Below, piece by piece: positions 1-8,499 of a stretch of DNA of 28,362 nucleotides. A program made the position numbers and the translations under genes. Positions within the stretch are counted from its first letter, which is position 1, and the number at the start of each line of letters is the position of its first letter. The DNA comes from WQUF01 sp031549525 (lineage in GTDB: Bacteria > Bacillota > Clostridia > Clostridiales > Clostridiaceae), in NCBI GenBank assembly GCA_031549525.1, contig JAVBPQ010000090.1:1-28362 (forward strand). Direction: 5' to 3'. The notes under the pieces were generated by a model. That model saw only the letters and a list, made by a program, of their open reading frames with translations, made no database searches and was not told the DNA's origin.

Positions 1-634
1 GACCCTTTAAATTTTTCATCAGATCCCTTCTCTTAATAAGAAGCCTCATAAGGTCATCTTTTTTGATATCTTTATAGTTTATATCGCTATCTATCCTTAA
101 AACCTTCAAAACATCTAAAGAAACCTCAGAGCTATCAAGTATAAAGCATGGAATTTTAGAATATTTCTCATCGTAAGTTAACTCATAGAGAGCCTTTATT
201 GCATGAAATCTATTTTCTCCAAGGATAACTTTAAAAGACTCACCATCCTTTAAAACCATAAGAGGAGTGAATATGCCAATTTCCCTTATTGAATTTACTA
301 AATCAGCCTTTTGAAGCATATTGCTACTAGATAAGCCAATATAGCCTTCTTCCCAAGCTCTCAATTCACCTATAGGAATATATTTTAAATCCTTAAAATA
401 ATCAATAAAAAAAGAATCACCCTTAAGATCAATATTAGATGTTGCAATTTTCATATCCAAATAATCCTTAGCAATGTGTTTTTTAGCATAATCTTTATTG
501 ATATCTTCAACCTTATTTAGATTCCTTTCTTCAAAGTATTGATCTAAGTTCTCTTTTTTAATAAAAGGATGCTCTTGTTTTATTTCAGTAGTTATTTCTT
601 TAGGTTCTAAATTAGTTTCTAAATTAATATCCAT
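1..634 (-). CDS. ParB/Spo0J N-terminal-domain protein (3' end outside window)
   Basis: The minus-strand frame is open from the ATG at 634 to the window edge, giving about 211 residues with no stop. Residues around 95-180 match the ParB N-terminal fold: IPIGEL near the start, a 'REIGIFTPLMVLKDG' stretch, and the box GENRFHAIKAL, which corresponds to the GERR-x-RA motif of ParB/Srx proteins. That box binds or hydrolyses CTP in true ParB proteins. The first 70 residues are charged and not recognised. A GGAG ribosome binding site sits 6 bases before the ATG. Nothing next to it resembles parA, so this is more likely one of the many orphan ParB-domain proteins than the chromosome segregation gene. 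The C-terminal half, which would show a DNA-binding HTH or other domain, is outside the window. Confidence 0.75.
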   Translation of the reverse strand, partial: MDINLETNLEPKEITTEIKQEHPFIKKENLDQYFEERNLNKVEDINKDYAKKHIAKDYLDMKIATSNIDLKGDSFFIDYFKDLKYIPIGELRAWEEGYIGLSSSNMLQKADLVNSIREIGIFTPLMVLKDGESFKVILGENRFHAIKALYELTYDEKYSKIPCFILDSSEVSLDVLKVLRIDSDINYKDIKKDDLMRLLIKRRDLMKNLKG

Positions 635-735
635 ATTTTGCTCCAATCATTAACGTATTTTATATTTAAATTGTATTTTTAAGTTTAAAAAATATGCATA
701 TTTATTAAGCTTATCATAAATTTAGAAAAAAATTA

Positions 736-780
736 TGTGATAAATTTCTCTAGGGTATAGAGTAGAGAATATTTATCACA
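736..780 (-). terminator. Rho-independent terminator of the 796-1356 gene
   Basis: TGTGATAAAT-TTCTCT (736-751) pairs with AGAGAATATTTATCACA (764-780), a 16-bp stem with a single bulged base and a 12-base loop. Read on the minus strand it is followed by a run of seven T (plus-strand A run at 726-732). It starts 16 bases after the stop codon of the minus-strand gene. Confidence 0.75.
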
Positions 781-795
781 TTTAGGCGAAATAAG

Positions 796-1356
796 CTATT
801 TAGGGGTTACTTTATATTTTCCAGGTCCGATTTCAATATTAACCTTAGGTGCATCAATTTTAATACCAGTTAAATTAACATCTACCTTTGTATTTCCATG
901 AGTACCTTTTGCAGCATCTACCTTAACCCCTGTAAGATTTACATCAACTTCAGTATCACATTTTGCTCCTTCAGGGCTTTCATAATGAAAACCAGTCATA
1001 TTGATTCCATCATAGCAAGTTGTATTATCTGAAGATTTGGTGGAATTTGTTTTATTTTTAGTACTATTTTTTGATTTTGTTGTATTTTTATTGGATTTTT
1101 TTTCAGTGGTATTTTCATCGTCATCAGTATTTTCTTCCTCATCATCACTTGAGGTTTTTGATGAAGTCTTAGACTTTGAAGTAGAATTTTCTTCATCATC
1201 AGTTTTTTTTGTGCTCTTTGAAGTATTTGTTTTGGAATTTACAATATTTGTTTCAGCACTAAAGAATATGTTTTTTAAAACCACAAGGGTAGTTGTGATC
1301 AAAATAATAGCAACTAAGCTCATTATAAATCTCTTCACTAAAACACCCACTCTCAT
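796..1356 (-). CDS. Membrane-anchored Ser/Thr/Asp/Lys/Asn-rich protein of unknown function
   Basis: I do not recognise a family. Residues 8-31 form one hydrophobic segment after a basic start (VKRF), so the protein is probably an N-in, C-out anchored or secreted protein. Residues 35-112 are low-complexity K/S/T/N/D/E and likely unstructured. Residues 114-186 hold a small periodic domain: the unit T-x-VDVNLTG-x-K-x-DA occurs at about 135-148 and again at 156-169, and a weaker copy (INMTG) lies at 118-122. There are two cysteines (114 and 133). Start choice is uncertain: the ATG at 1356 has no good ribosome binding site, whereas the GTG at 1338 (codon 7) follows a GGGTG and would still keep the whole membrane segment. 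A strong terminator follows. The 107-codon ORF on the opposite strand over the low-complexity part is a compositional shadow. Confidence 0.6.
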   Translation of the reverse strand: MRVGVLVKRFIMSLVAIILITTTLVVLKNIFFSAETNIVNSKTNTSKSTKKTDDEENSTSKSKTSSKTSSDDEEENTDDDENTTEKKSNKNTTKSKNSTKNKTNSTKSSDNTTCYDGINMTGFHYESPEGAKCDTEVDVNLTGVKVDAAKGTHGNTKVDVNLTGIKIDAPKVNIEIGPGKYKVTPK

Positions 1357-1443
1357 ATAAAAAGATTATAAAAGCATAGTATACTAAAATTAATGAAAAA
1401 GACTTAAAACATGTGTAAAATCCTATATATTTGAACTAAAATA

Positions 1444-2601
1444 CTATCTGTCAATTAGCGTTTGTATGATGTTTTGTTTTGAGTGTATAGCTCCTGTTGG
1501 GCAAAGCTCTTGGCAGCAAAAACATATGATGCATTCATTCATATCCCACTTTGGAATTAGTTTTCCATTTTTTGAAACAAATTTTATTACCTTATTTTTT
1601 TTAGGGCAAACTTCATTGCATCTTTTGCAGCTTATGCATTTTTCAGGTATAAGTTTTGGTCTAGGAGCAAAAACTCTTTTTAATAGATTGCTATTTGTTG
1701 CTTTATAGAAAAATGTATTTGATTTTTTTCTTATAAGTTCAAAATCCTTAGCTTCTATATCAGATAATCTCTCTCCAAGGATTTTTATGTTATTTAAATC
1801 AGTTTCTCCAATATTATAGTTTTTAGCTTCTCTTAAAATAGGGGTATCTGTGGGTTTTTCATATCCTATGAGCTTTGTTGCAACTGAATCTACTGCGATT
1901 ATGTCGTCACCCATTATTATGCAATTTAAATTATAGGGAGAGCCGTTTTTAGGGCCATTTCCTTGCATAGCAACTATTCCATCTAAAATTGAAAATCTTG
2001 TCTTTAAAAGTGTGTTTATATCTAAAAGCATTTTAGAAAAATTATCTACTTGAGGCATTCTTGCATGAAACTGAGTTTTTTGAACTCCAGGTATGCAGCC
2101 AAATTGATTCTTAACAGACCCTGTAAATAATGTCATAGAATGAGTCTTTATTTTAGGAAGTGTTATTAAAACATCGCATTCATATGCAGCGCGTGCAATA
2201 TCGAATGTTTTACACAATATTCCTTCTTTATTAGATACCACTAAATGATCCTTGTTAAAGTTTTCAATTTTAACCTCATATCTATTAGCAACTTCACAGA
2301 GGCCAATTATTTCAGCTGTCTTTAAAAATTCTCCTACACCACAAGAGTCTCCAAAGGAAATATTAGAAGTATAGTCTTTTATAACCCTTATGACAGCTTC
2401 GAAGAAAATATAATGTGTTGCTGAAAGAGCGCCTTTTTTTTCTCCTGTTATGACATTTGGTTTTAAAAGGACTTTGCTATTTTCTTTAATAAATCCTCGT
2501 ATGTAGTTATCTCCACCTAATGCCATAAAACCTTCTCTTATTTTATTTTCAATTTCATTTACGTCATAATTTATGCACTTTGCTAAAAATACACTTGACA
2601 T
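1444..2601 (-). CDS. DUF362 domain protein with C-terminal 2x[4Fe-4S] ferredoxin domain
   Basis: Residues 1-300 match DUF362, with landmarks VLLKPNV near residue 48, the DVLITLPKIKTHS stretch and SVKNQFGCIPG. The C-terminal 70 residues carry two complete CxxCxxCxxxCP clusters (CISCKRCNEVCP and CIICFCCQELCP), predicted to hold two [4Fe-4S] centres for electron transfer. There is no signal peptide, so it is probably cytoplasmic. The precise reaction of the DUF362 family is not established; such proteins are common in strict anaerobes. The start is supported by AAGGAG about 7 bases upstream of the ATG. It is a single gene with its own promoter (2626-2654), divergent from the efflux operon. Confidence 0.85.
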   Translation of the reverse strand: MSSVFLAKCINYDVNEIENKIREGFMALGGDNYIRGFIKENSKVLLKPNVITGEKKGALSATHYIFFEAVIRVIKDYTSNISFGDSCGVGEFLKTAEIIGLCEVANRYEVKIENFNKDHLVVSNKEGILCKTFDIARAAYECDVLITLPKIKTHSMTLFTGSVKNQFGCIPGVQKTQFHARMPQVDNFSKMLLDINTLLKTRFSILDGIVAMQGNGPKNGSPYNLNCIIMGDDIIAVDSVATKLIGYEKPTDTPILREAKNYNIGETDLNNIKILGERLSDIEAKDFELIRKKSNTFFYKATNSNLLKRVFAPRPKLIPEKCISCKRCNEVCPKKNKVIKFVSKNGKLIPKWDMNECIICFCCQELCPTGAIHSKQNIIQTLIDR

Positions 2602-2625
2602 ATCTTAACTCCTTATACTTTAGTT

Positions 2626-2654
2626 ATAGTATGTTGATAATATCATAAATTCAA
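2626..2654 (-). promoter_or_regulatory. Sigma-A promoter for the DUF362 gene
   Basis: On the minus strand, TTGAAT (2649-2654) is followed after exactly 17 bases by TACTAT (2626-2631), a good -35/-10 pair ending about 24 bases before the ATG. The -35 region overlaps one arm of an 8-bp inverted repeat (AAATTCAA at 2647-2654, TTGAATTT at 2668-2675), which could be a regulatory site. Confidence 0.5.
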
Positions 2655-2684
2655 TATTAAATATAGTTTGAATTTTTTACTAAA

Positions 2685-2726
2685 AGTTCACATTCAGTTC
2701 ATATAAAACAATTATCATCGTATTAT
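2685..2726 (+). promoter_or_regulatory. Promoter of the efflux operon with direct-repeat response-regulator site
   Basis: Two exact copies of AGTTCA lie at 2685-2690 and 2696-2701, 11 bases apart, the one-helical-turn spacing typical of OmpR/PhoB-family binding sites. The second copy overlaps a weak -35 (TTCATA, 2698-2703), followed after 17 bases by TATTAT (2721-2726). A poor -35 with an overlapping activator box is the usual layout of a promoter activated by a response regulator. The OmpR-type regulator at 5498-6172 in the same operon is the natural candidate. Confidence 0.5.
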
Positions 2727-2750
2727 TAAGTTTAAGTGGGGGTTTATATA

Positions 2751-3620
2751 ATGATATCAAAGAGAAAATCAAAAGCAAAAAAGTGGATTATTCTAGCATG
2801 TTTTCTGATAGTCGTGATAGCTGCAGTATTAGTATATATGTTTCGACAAAACAACCAAAATTTTGAAGAAGTTGCAGCTAAAATGGGTAGCATAACCACA
2901 TATAATTCATTTTCAGGGAACATAGAGGCTAAAAATCATCAGACTGTAATATCAGAAAAGCTTATGCAAATATCAGAAATAAGAGTTAAAAATGGTGATC
3001 AGGTTAATGAGGGGGATGTGCTCATTGTATCAACCATAGGAGATGAAATAGCCTCAAAGATAAGTGGTGAAGTTCAAGGCCTTAATCTTGAAGAAAATGC
3101 CACAATTATGGCGGGGGTAAAGCTTTTAGAAATAATAGATTATAATAATTTACAAGTGAATATTAAAGTAGATGAATATGATCTTCCATCGGTTAAAATT
3201 GGCAAAGAGACTAATATTAAGATAAATGCTTTAAATAAAGATGTAACTGGTACTATAAATGATCTATCAAAGACAGGAACATCTATGAATGGAGTTACAT
3301 TTTTTATAGCTACAGTAAATCTTGAAGAAGATCCTGAACTTAGGATTGGAATGTCTTGTGAAGTTAAACTTTTAAGCAATCAGGCAGTTGATGTTTTAAC
3401 GCTTCCTATGTCTGTAATTCAGTTTAATGATGATAATACTGCCTATGTATTAAAAGAAGGAGAAAATGGTCGTGCTGAAAAGGTTGAAATAGCTACAGGT
3501 ATCAATGATGGTAATGTTGTAGAAATAAAAAGCGGAGTGATAAATGGAGAAAAGATACTATATTCAAATGATCCTCTTGCAAATTTACTTGGAAGGCGAG
3601 TAATGGGAGGGCGAAGGTAA
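2751..3620 (+). CDS. Periplasmic adaptor (HlyD/MacA-like) subunit of ABC efflux system
   Basis: This 289-residue protein has a basic N-terminus (KRKSKAKK), one membrane segment at about residues 12-31, and then the alternating beta-rich arrangement of a membrane fusion protein: a short lipoyl-like half around 45-110 and beta-barrel and membrane-proximal domains from about 115 to 285. The long alpha-helical hairpin of Gram-negative MacA is missing, as in Firmicute homologues such as YknX-type proteins. The ATG at 2751 is preferred over the in-frame GTG at 2736, because GGGGG (2738-2742) is then a ribosome binding site 8 bases away. It overlaps the ATPase gene by one base (TAATG), so the two are translationally coupled. 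It probably links substrate binding to the MacB-like permease. Confidence 0.85.
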   Translation: MISKRKSKAKKWIILACFLIVVIAAVLVYMFRQNNQNFEEVAAKMGSITTYNSFSGNIEAKNHQTVISEKLMQISEIRVKNGDQVNEGDVLIVSTIGDEIASKISGEVQGLNLEENATIMAGVKLLEIIDYNNLQVNIKVDEYDLPSVKIGKETNIKINALNKDVTGTINDLSKTGTSMNGVTFFIATVNLEEDPELRIGMSCEVKLLSNQAVDVLTLPMSVIQFNDDNTAYVLKEGENGRAEKVEIATGINDGNVVEIKSGVINGEKILYSNDPLANLLGRRVMGGRR

Positions 3621-4303
3621 TGCCTGAAGAAATCTTAAAAATGGTGGATGTTTGCAAAAGTTATTATATGGGCTCTGAAGAGCTAAAGGTTCTTTTTGAT
3701 GTGAACTTAAAGATAGATTCTGGAGAGTTTATTTCCATTTTAGGACCATCAGGATCAGGCAAATCTACTATGATGAATATAATAGGCTGCCTCGATGTAG
3801 CAACAAGTGGAGAATATAAATTGTCTGGGAATAATATCAACGATTTAGATGAGAGTCAGCTTGCACATGTAAGAAACAAAGAGATAGGATTTGTTTTTCA
3901 AAGCTTTCATCTTCTTCCAAGGATGTCAGCACTGCAAAATGTTGAATTACCGCTTATATATTCAGGTCTCTCAAGAAATGAAAGGAGAGATCAGGCTATG
4001 GAAATCTTAGAACAAGTTGGTCTTAGTGATAAGATTAGAAATATGCCAAATCAATTATCAGGTGGGCAACAGCAGCGTGTTGCAATAGCAAGGGCTCTTG
4101 TTACAAAACCCACTATTTTGCTTGCAGATGAACCGACTGGTGCACTTGATCAAAAAACAGGACATCAGATAATGGAGCTGTTTGAAGAGCTAAATAGAGA
4201 TGGAAGGACTATAATAATGATAACCCACGATACTAATATTGCAAGCCATGCTAAAAGGGTTATAAATATTTTAGATGGATATTTAACTGAGGAGGTGAGC
4301 TGA
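3620..4303 (+). CDS. ABC transporter ATPase, MacB/LolD type
   Basis: This 227-residue ATPase has all motifs: Walker A GPSGSGKST at residues 42-50, the Q-loop near FQSFHLLP, signature LSGGQQQR at 146-153, Walker B LLADEP with Glu171, and the H-loop MITHD. The sequence fits the MacB/LolD/YknY branch, which powers mechanotransmission by FtsX-fold permeases rather than classical transport through a pore. It is the middle gene of the adaptor-ATPase-permease set. The permease starts immediately after its stop codon. Antimicrobial peptides, antibiotics or envelope compounds are plausible substrates, but the sequence does not decide this. Confidence 0.92.
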   Translation: MPEEILKMVDVCKSYYMGSEELKVLFDVNLKIDSGEFISILGPSGSGKSTMMNIIGCLDVATSGEYKLSGNNINDLDESQLAHVRNKEIGFVFQSFHLLPRMSALQNVELPLIYSGLSRNERRDQAMEILEQVGLSDKIRNMPNQLSGGQQQRVAIARALVTKPTILLADEPTGALDQKTGHQIMELFEELNRDGRTIIMITHDTNIASHAKRVINILDGYLTEEVS

Positions 4304-5476
4304 TTGTTTTTTGAGAGCATAAGGATGTCTTGGGAAAATATTATAAACAATAAATTAAGGTCATTTTTAACCATGTTAGGAATCGTAATAGGTGTAGCAT
4401 CTATAATTGCGCTTATCACCATAGTTCAAGGAGCAAGAGACAGCATAGGCGATCAGGTAAATGCATTAGGTGTAAATAAAATAATGGTTACAGCAAGCGG
4501 AACTCCTCTTAAACAAGGTTTAAATGAACAAGATATTAAAAGTATATCTTCAGTAAAAAATGTAAGCGGTATCTCTCCTACTATTTCTATGAGAACTAAC
4601 GTAGTATATAATGGAAAAATAAAGAAAAATGTTTCGGTTCAAGGTAAAAATGAAATATTTTTCAAAGAAGATGAAACCCTTTTAAGGAATGGGAGAGTTA
4701 TAAATATTTTGGATATTGAAGCTAAAAATAATGTAGCACTTATAGGAAATAATGTGGCATTAGAGCTTTTCTATGGTGTTGATCCTCTTGGAAAAGATAT
4801 AAGAATAAATGGAATAACATATGTAATAATAGGCACACTCACCACTTCAAACACTTTTAGCATGAGCTCTACTAATAATTCCGTCATAATTCCATACACA
4901 ACAGCTATGAGAACGTTAGGAATAAAAAATGTGGTAAATCTTGATGTGTTTTTAATAGATACAAGTATAGCAGATGAGAGCGTAAATGATATTAAAAGTG
5001 TATTAAATGCTTCCTTTAACTATAAGGAAGATTCCTTTACAGTATTTAATATGGGAGATATGATAGAGTCATTTGAAACCATGATGTCTATGATGTCTAT
5101 GCTTCTTGGAGGAATTGCTGCCATATCTCTTGTAGTTGGAGGTATTGGTATAATGAACATGATGCTGGTTTCAATTACTGAGCGTACAACTGAAATCGGA
5201 CTTAGAAAAGCACTTGGTGCAACACCAAATATCATACAGATTCAATTTATAATAGAAGCTATATTCCTTTCCTTGATAGGAGGGATAATTGGGCTTTTAT
5301 TAGGGAGTTTAGTTGCCTATATTGCAGGGACATTGATGGATACAGGGTTTACTATAACAACTGCCACTATTTTACTCGCAGTAGGATTTTCAGGAGCAGT
5401 TGGAATAATATTTGGATATATGCCTGCAAGAAAAGCAAGTATGCTAAATCCTATAGATGCACTAAGAAGTTTATGA
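4304..5476 (+). CDS. MacB-type ABC permease (MacB periplasmic core plus FtsX domain)
   Basis: This 390-residue protein has the four-helix MacB plan. The first membrane segment (about 19-40, NKLRSFLTMLGIVIGVASII) follows an amphipathic start. A large extracytoplasmic domain covers about 50-265, and three membrane segments lie in the C-terminal FtsX domain (about 268-385), which contains the conserved GIGIMNMMLVSITERTTEIGLRKALGA loop that couples to the ATPase. The start is TTG at 4304, directly after the ATPase stop, with GAGGTGAG 6 bases upstream inside the ATPase gene. Together with the two preceding genes it forms a tripartite-like exporter without a visible outer-membrane partner, as expected for a Gram-positive cell. 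Confidence 0.9.
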   Translation: MFFESIRMSWENIINNKLRSFLTMLGIVIGVASIIALITIVQGARDSIGDQVNALGVNKIMVTASGTPLKQGLNEQDIKSISSVKNVSGISPTISMRTNVVYNGKIKKNVSVQGKNEIFFKEDETLLRNGRVINILDIEAKNNVALIGNNVALELFYGVDPLGKDIRINGITYVIIGTLTTSNTFSMSSTNNSVIIPYTTAMRTLGIKNVVNLDVFLIDTSIADESVNDIKSVLNASFNYKEDSFTVFNMGDMIESFETMMSMMSMLLGGIAAISLVVGGIGIMNMMLVSITERTTEIGLRKALGATPNIIQIQFIIEAIFLSLIGGIIGLLLGSLVAYIAGTLMDTGFTITTATILLAVGFSGAVGIIFGYMPARKASMLNPIDALRSL

Positions 5477-5497
5477 TAAAACCATGAGGTGTATATT

Positions 5498-6172
5498 ATG
5501 ATAATGATTTTATTAGTTGATGATAATCTAAAGATTAGAAAACTAATGGAAATATATTTAAATAAAGAAGGCTATGGTGTAGTACATGCAGAAAACGGCC
5601 GAGATGCTTTGGATAAACTAGAAGAAAACTTTATAAGCCTTATAATTGTGGATATAATGATGCCAGAAATGGATGGATTTCAACTGGTTTACGAGCTTAG
5701 GCAAAATGGATATGATTTGCCAATACTTATGATAACTGCTAAGGAGAGTTTTCTTGATAAGAAAAAGGGATTTGAAATTGGTGCAGATGATTATATGACT
5801 AAACCTGTTGATTTTAATGAGATGTTGCTTAGGGTAAATGCCCTTTTAAGGAGAGCTAAAATAAGCAAAGATAAGAGGATTTCCATAGGTCATATTGAAT
5901 TAAATTATCAATCCCTTGAAGTTATAACAGAAGAAAAAACTTGGCTTTTGCCTAAAAAAGAGTTTTATCTTCTTTATAAACTTCTATCCTATCCAAATAA
6001 AATATTTACACGTCAAGAGCTCATGGATGAGATATGGGGATTTAATTCTGAAGCAGACGAAAGGACTGTAGATGTACATATTAAGAGATTAAGGGAAAAA
6101 TTTTCAGATATTAATGAATTTGAATTAATAACCATACGGGGTCTTGGATATAAAGCAATGAAAAAGGTATGA
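5498..6172 (+). CDS. OmpR/PhoB-family response regulator of the efflux operon
   Basis: Residues 1-118 are a receiver domain with acidic pocket D8-D9, phosphoacceptor Asp52 (IIVDIMMPEMDG), switch Thr in MITAK, and Lys in TKP. Residues about 127-222 are a winged-helix DNA-binding domain ending in the typical TIRGLGYK. The ATG at 5498 is chosen because AGGTG sits 7 bases upstream; the GTG at 5489 would overlap that site. The stop overlaps the kinase start (ATGA), so the pair is translationally coupled. It lies 21 bases after the permease gene, in the same operon, and probably controls the promoter at 2685-2726. Confidence 0.92.
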   Translation: MIMILLVDDNLKIRKLMEIYLNKEGYGVVHAENGRDALDKLEENFISLIIVDIMMPEMDGFQLVYELRQNGYDLPILMITAKESFLDKKKGFEIGADDYMTKPVDFNEMLLRVNALLRRAKISKDKRISIGHIELNYQSLEVITEEKTWLLPKKEFYLLYKLLSYPNKIFTRQELMDEIWGFNSEADERTVDVHIKRLREKFSDINEFELITIRGLGYKAMKKV

Positions 6173-7500
6173 TAAAATCTGTATATTTAAAGCTTGTATT
6201 TGCATATTTTAGCATAATGTTAATTGGAAATATAGCAGTATTTATAATATTTAGCATGTCTATTGAAAAAACTATAATAGCTGAAGTAGATAATAAAATT
6301 TCTGATTTGATTTTATCCTTGCAAGATTTATATAAAGAAGATAGCAATAAAAACAGCATAGAAAAATTTTTAGAATTAAATTATATAAGAGCGGTTTTTT
6401 TAAAAGATTCTAAAGATATTAAAAACAATCAATATATTGTAGAGTTTTTTTCTAAAGAGAAATTAGATGCATTTTTTGAGAATAATGAAGATAATATGTA
6501 TATAAAAAAGAGGAATGCATTATTTCAGACGATACCTGCTGTTTTGATGAAGCTAAATAATGGAAATGATTTTCAATATTTATTTATATACACAGATGCT
6601 ACTAAAATGTCTTTTAATTTTATGTCTACTTTAGTGAAATTAAACTTCTTTTCTATGTTATTTGCTATGCTCATGATACTTATTGCGACAAAATATATAG
6701 TTGAGCCTATTAAAAAACTAAGCCTTGCTACAAAGAAGATATCTTCTGGAAATTTTGATGTGTATATAAATGATGATAGGAAAGATGAAATAGGGCAATT
6801 GATTGAAGGTTTTAATACCATGGCTCATACTTTAAAGAATATTGAAATCACAAGAAACGATTTTGTTTCATCCTTATCTCATGAGTTTAGAACTCCTCTC
6901 ACATCTATAGAAGGGTATACAAAACTTTTAGCAGATTGTGATGATAAAGCTGAGAAAAAAGAGTATGCTGATATAATTACAGAAGAGACAAGAAGGTTAT
7001 CTAATTTATCTAATAACATATTGTTGTTAAATAGGATTGAAAGTGAAAATATAATTCTAAAGAAAGAATGCTTTAGATTAGATGAGCAAATAAGAAAATC
7101 CATATTGCTCCTAGAAAATCGCTGGAGCGAGAAAAATATAGATATGGATATAACTTTAGATGAAGTCACATATTTTGGAAATGAACAGCTTTTATTTCAG
7201 GTGTGGATAAATCTTATCGATAATTCGATCAAATTCTCTCAAAATGGAAGTAAACTTGAAATATCCCTTGAAGACAAAAATAAAAGTATAAAATTTAGAA
7301 TAAAGGACTATGGAATTGGTATTCCTAAAGATAGCATAGATAGGATATTCGATAAGTTTTATAAAATTGATGAATCAAGGAATGGAGATGGAAATGGACT
7401 TGGTCTATCTATTGTAAAGAAAATTGTAGATATGCATAAAGGAGAAATTCATATATTAAGCGAGGTTAAAAAGGGTACTGAAATAATTATTTCTATGTGA
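6169..7500 (+). CDS. Sensor histidine kinase of the efflux operon
   Basis: This 443-residue class I kinase has a first membrane segment at about 7-30, an extracytoplasmic sensor region of about 115 residues (35-150), and a second membrane segment at about 158-178. A HAMP linker follows (about 178-230), then the HisKA domain with phosphoacceptor His238 in SLSHEFRTPL. The HATPase domain has N-box NLIDNSIKFS, G1 DYGIGIP, F-box FDKFYK and G2 GNGLGLSIV. The medium-sized sensor domain suggests direct extracellular ligand sensing rather than transporter-only sensing as in BceS. The start overlaps the regulator by 4 bases. Confidence 0.92.
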   Translation: MIKSVYLKLVFAYFSIMLIGNIAVFIIFSMSIEKTIIAEVDNKISDLILSLQDLYKEDSNKNSIEKFLELNYIRAVFLKDSKDIKNNQYIVEFFSKEKLDAFFENNEDNMYIKKRNALFQTIPAVLMKLNNGNDFQYLFIYTDATKMSFNFMSTLVKLNFFSMLFAMLMILIATKYIVEPIKKLSLATKKISSGNFDVYINDDRKDEIGQLIEGFNTMAHTLKNIEITRNDFVSSLSHEFRTPLTSIEGYTKLLADCDDKAEKKEYADIITEETRRLSNLSNNILLLNRIESENIILKKECFRLDEQIRKSILLLENRWSEKNIDMDITLDEVTYFGNEQLLFQVWINLIDNSIKFSQNGSKLEISLEDKNKSIKFRIKDYGIGIPKDSIDRIFDKFYKIDESRNGDGNGLGLSIVKKIVDMHKGEIHILSEVKKGTEIIISM

Positions 7501-7521
7501 CAAATATTTTTTAGAGAGGTT

Positions 7522-8439
7522 ATGATTTTTTTGGTTAATTTATGTCTCCTTGGGTGTGGAGGGAGCGTTCCCCAACCTGAACGGAGTTTGACATCATTAC
7601 TTATAAATATTAAGGGCAGTAAGGTTTTAATCGATTGTGGAGAAGGAACTCAGGTTTCCATGAAACAAGTAGGATGGGGATTTAAAAATATCGATACCAT
7701 ATGCTTAACTCATTTTCATTTAGATCATATATTAGGACTTCCTGGGCTTCTTCTTACAATTGCAAATTCTGATAGAAAAAATGATATAGATATAATTGGT
7801 CCTATGGGGCTTTCAAGAGTCATGGATTCTTTTAAGATATTTTTCAATTATTTACCATTTAATTTAAATATTATTGAAGCAAGCAATATAAATGATATAA
7901 TTTTGGAAAATGAAGACTTTACCATATCTGTACTAGATTTAGAACATTCAGTTCGTTGTCTTGGATATAGTATTTACATAAAAAGGCAGAGAAAATTTGA
8001 AGTTTTAAAAGCTGAATTAAATGATGTACCTAAAAAAATTTGGAAGAGCCTTCAAAGTGGAAATAGAAAAGAGTATAATGGTAAGATTTATACACCAGAA
8101 ATGGTCTTAGGAGAAAGTAGAGATGGTATAAAACTTTCTTATATAACAGACACTAGGCCCATAAAGCAGATTGAAGGATTTGTTAAAGATAGCAATATCT
8201 TTATCTGTGAAGGTATGTATGGAGATGAAGAAGATCTCTTTAAGGCAGAAGAAAATAAACATATGCTTTTTTCAGAGGCTGCAACTATAGCCAAAAATTC
8301 TAACGTCAAAGAATTATGGTTAACACACTTTAGTCCTTCTATGGAGGATGGGAGTATTTATTTAAACAATGCTAAAAATATCTTTAAAAATACAAGGCTT
8401 GGTTATGATAGGATGCAAAGAGAAATTAAATATGAATAG
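7522..8439 (+). CDS. rnz: Ribonuclease Z-like metallo-beta-lactamase-fold hydrolase
   Basis: At 305 residues this is the usual length of bacterial RNase Z, the tRNA 3'-processing endonuclease. It shows the N-terminal LLGCGGSVPQPERSLTSLL stretch, zinc-binding THFHLDH (His64, His66, Asp68, His69) followed by GLPGLLLTI, a later EHSVRCLGY motif, ITDTRP, the HMLFSEAA helix and the final LTHFSP His motif. The residue between the zinc-binding His and Asp is Leu instead of the usual Gly (HxHGDH), so a related hydrolase of the same clade is possible. The ATG at 7522 is only 3 bases from AGAGG; the TTG at 7531 is an alternative start with better spacing. It lies 21 bases after the kinase gene and may be co-transcribed. 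Confidence 0.75.
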   Translation: MIFLVNLCLLGCGGSVPQPERSLTSLLINIKGSKVLIDCGEGTQVSMKQVGWGFKNIDTICLTHFHLDHILGLPGLLLTIANSDRKNDIDIIGPMGLSRVMDSFKIFFNYLPFNLNIIEASNINDIILENEDFTISVLDLEHSVRCLGYSIYIKRQRKFEVLKAELNDVPKKIWKSLQSGNRKEYNGKIYTPEMVLGESRDGIKLSYITDTRPIKQIEGFVKDSNIFICEGMYGDEEDLFKAEENKHMLFSEAATIAKNSNVKELWLTHFSPSMEDGSIYLNNAKNIFKNTRLGYDRMQREIKYE

Positions 8440-8499
8440 TTTAATTTAAAATCCTATATTATTTTTTGTTTAAAATTATAAAGATTTTTAGGAGGAAAA

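Noticed and set aside
1037..1360. Plus-strand ORF of 107 codons rich in Phe, Val and Ser
   Set aside because: It is the antisense of the low-complexity minus-strand gene, lacks a ribosome binding site and has no protein-like pattern.
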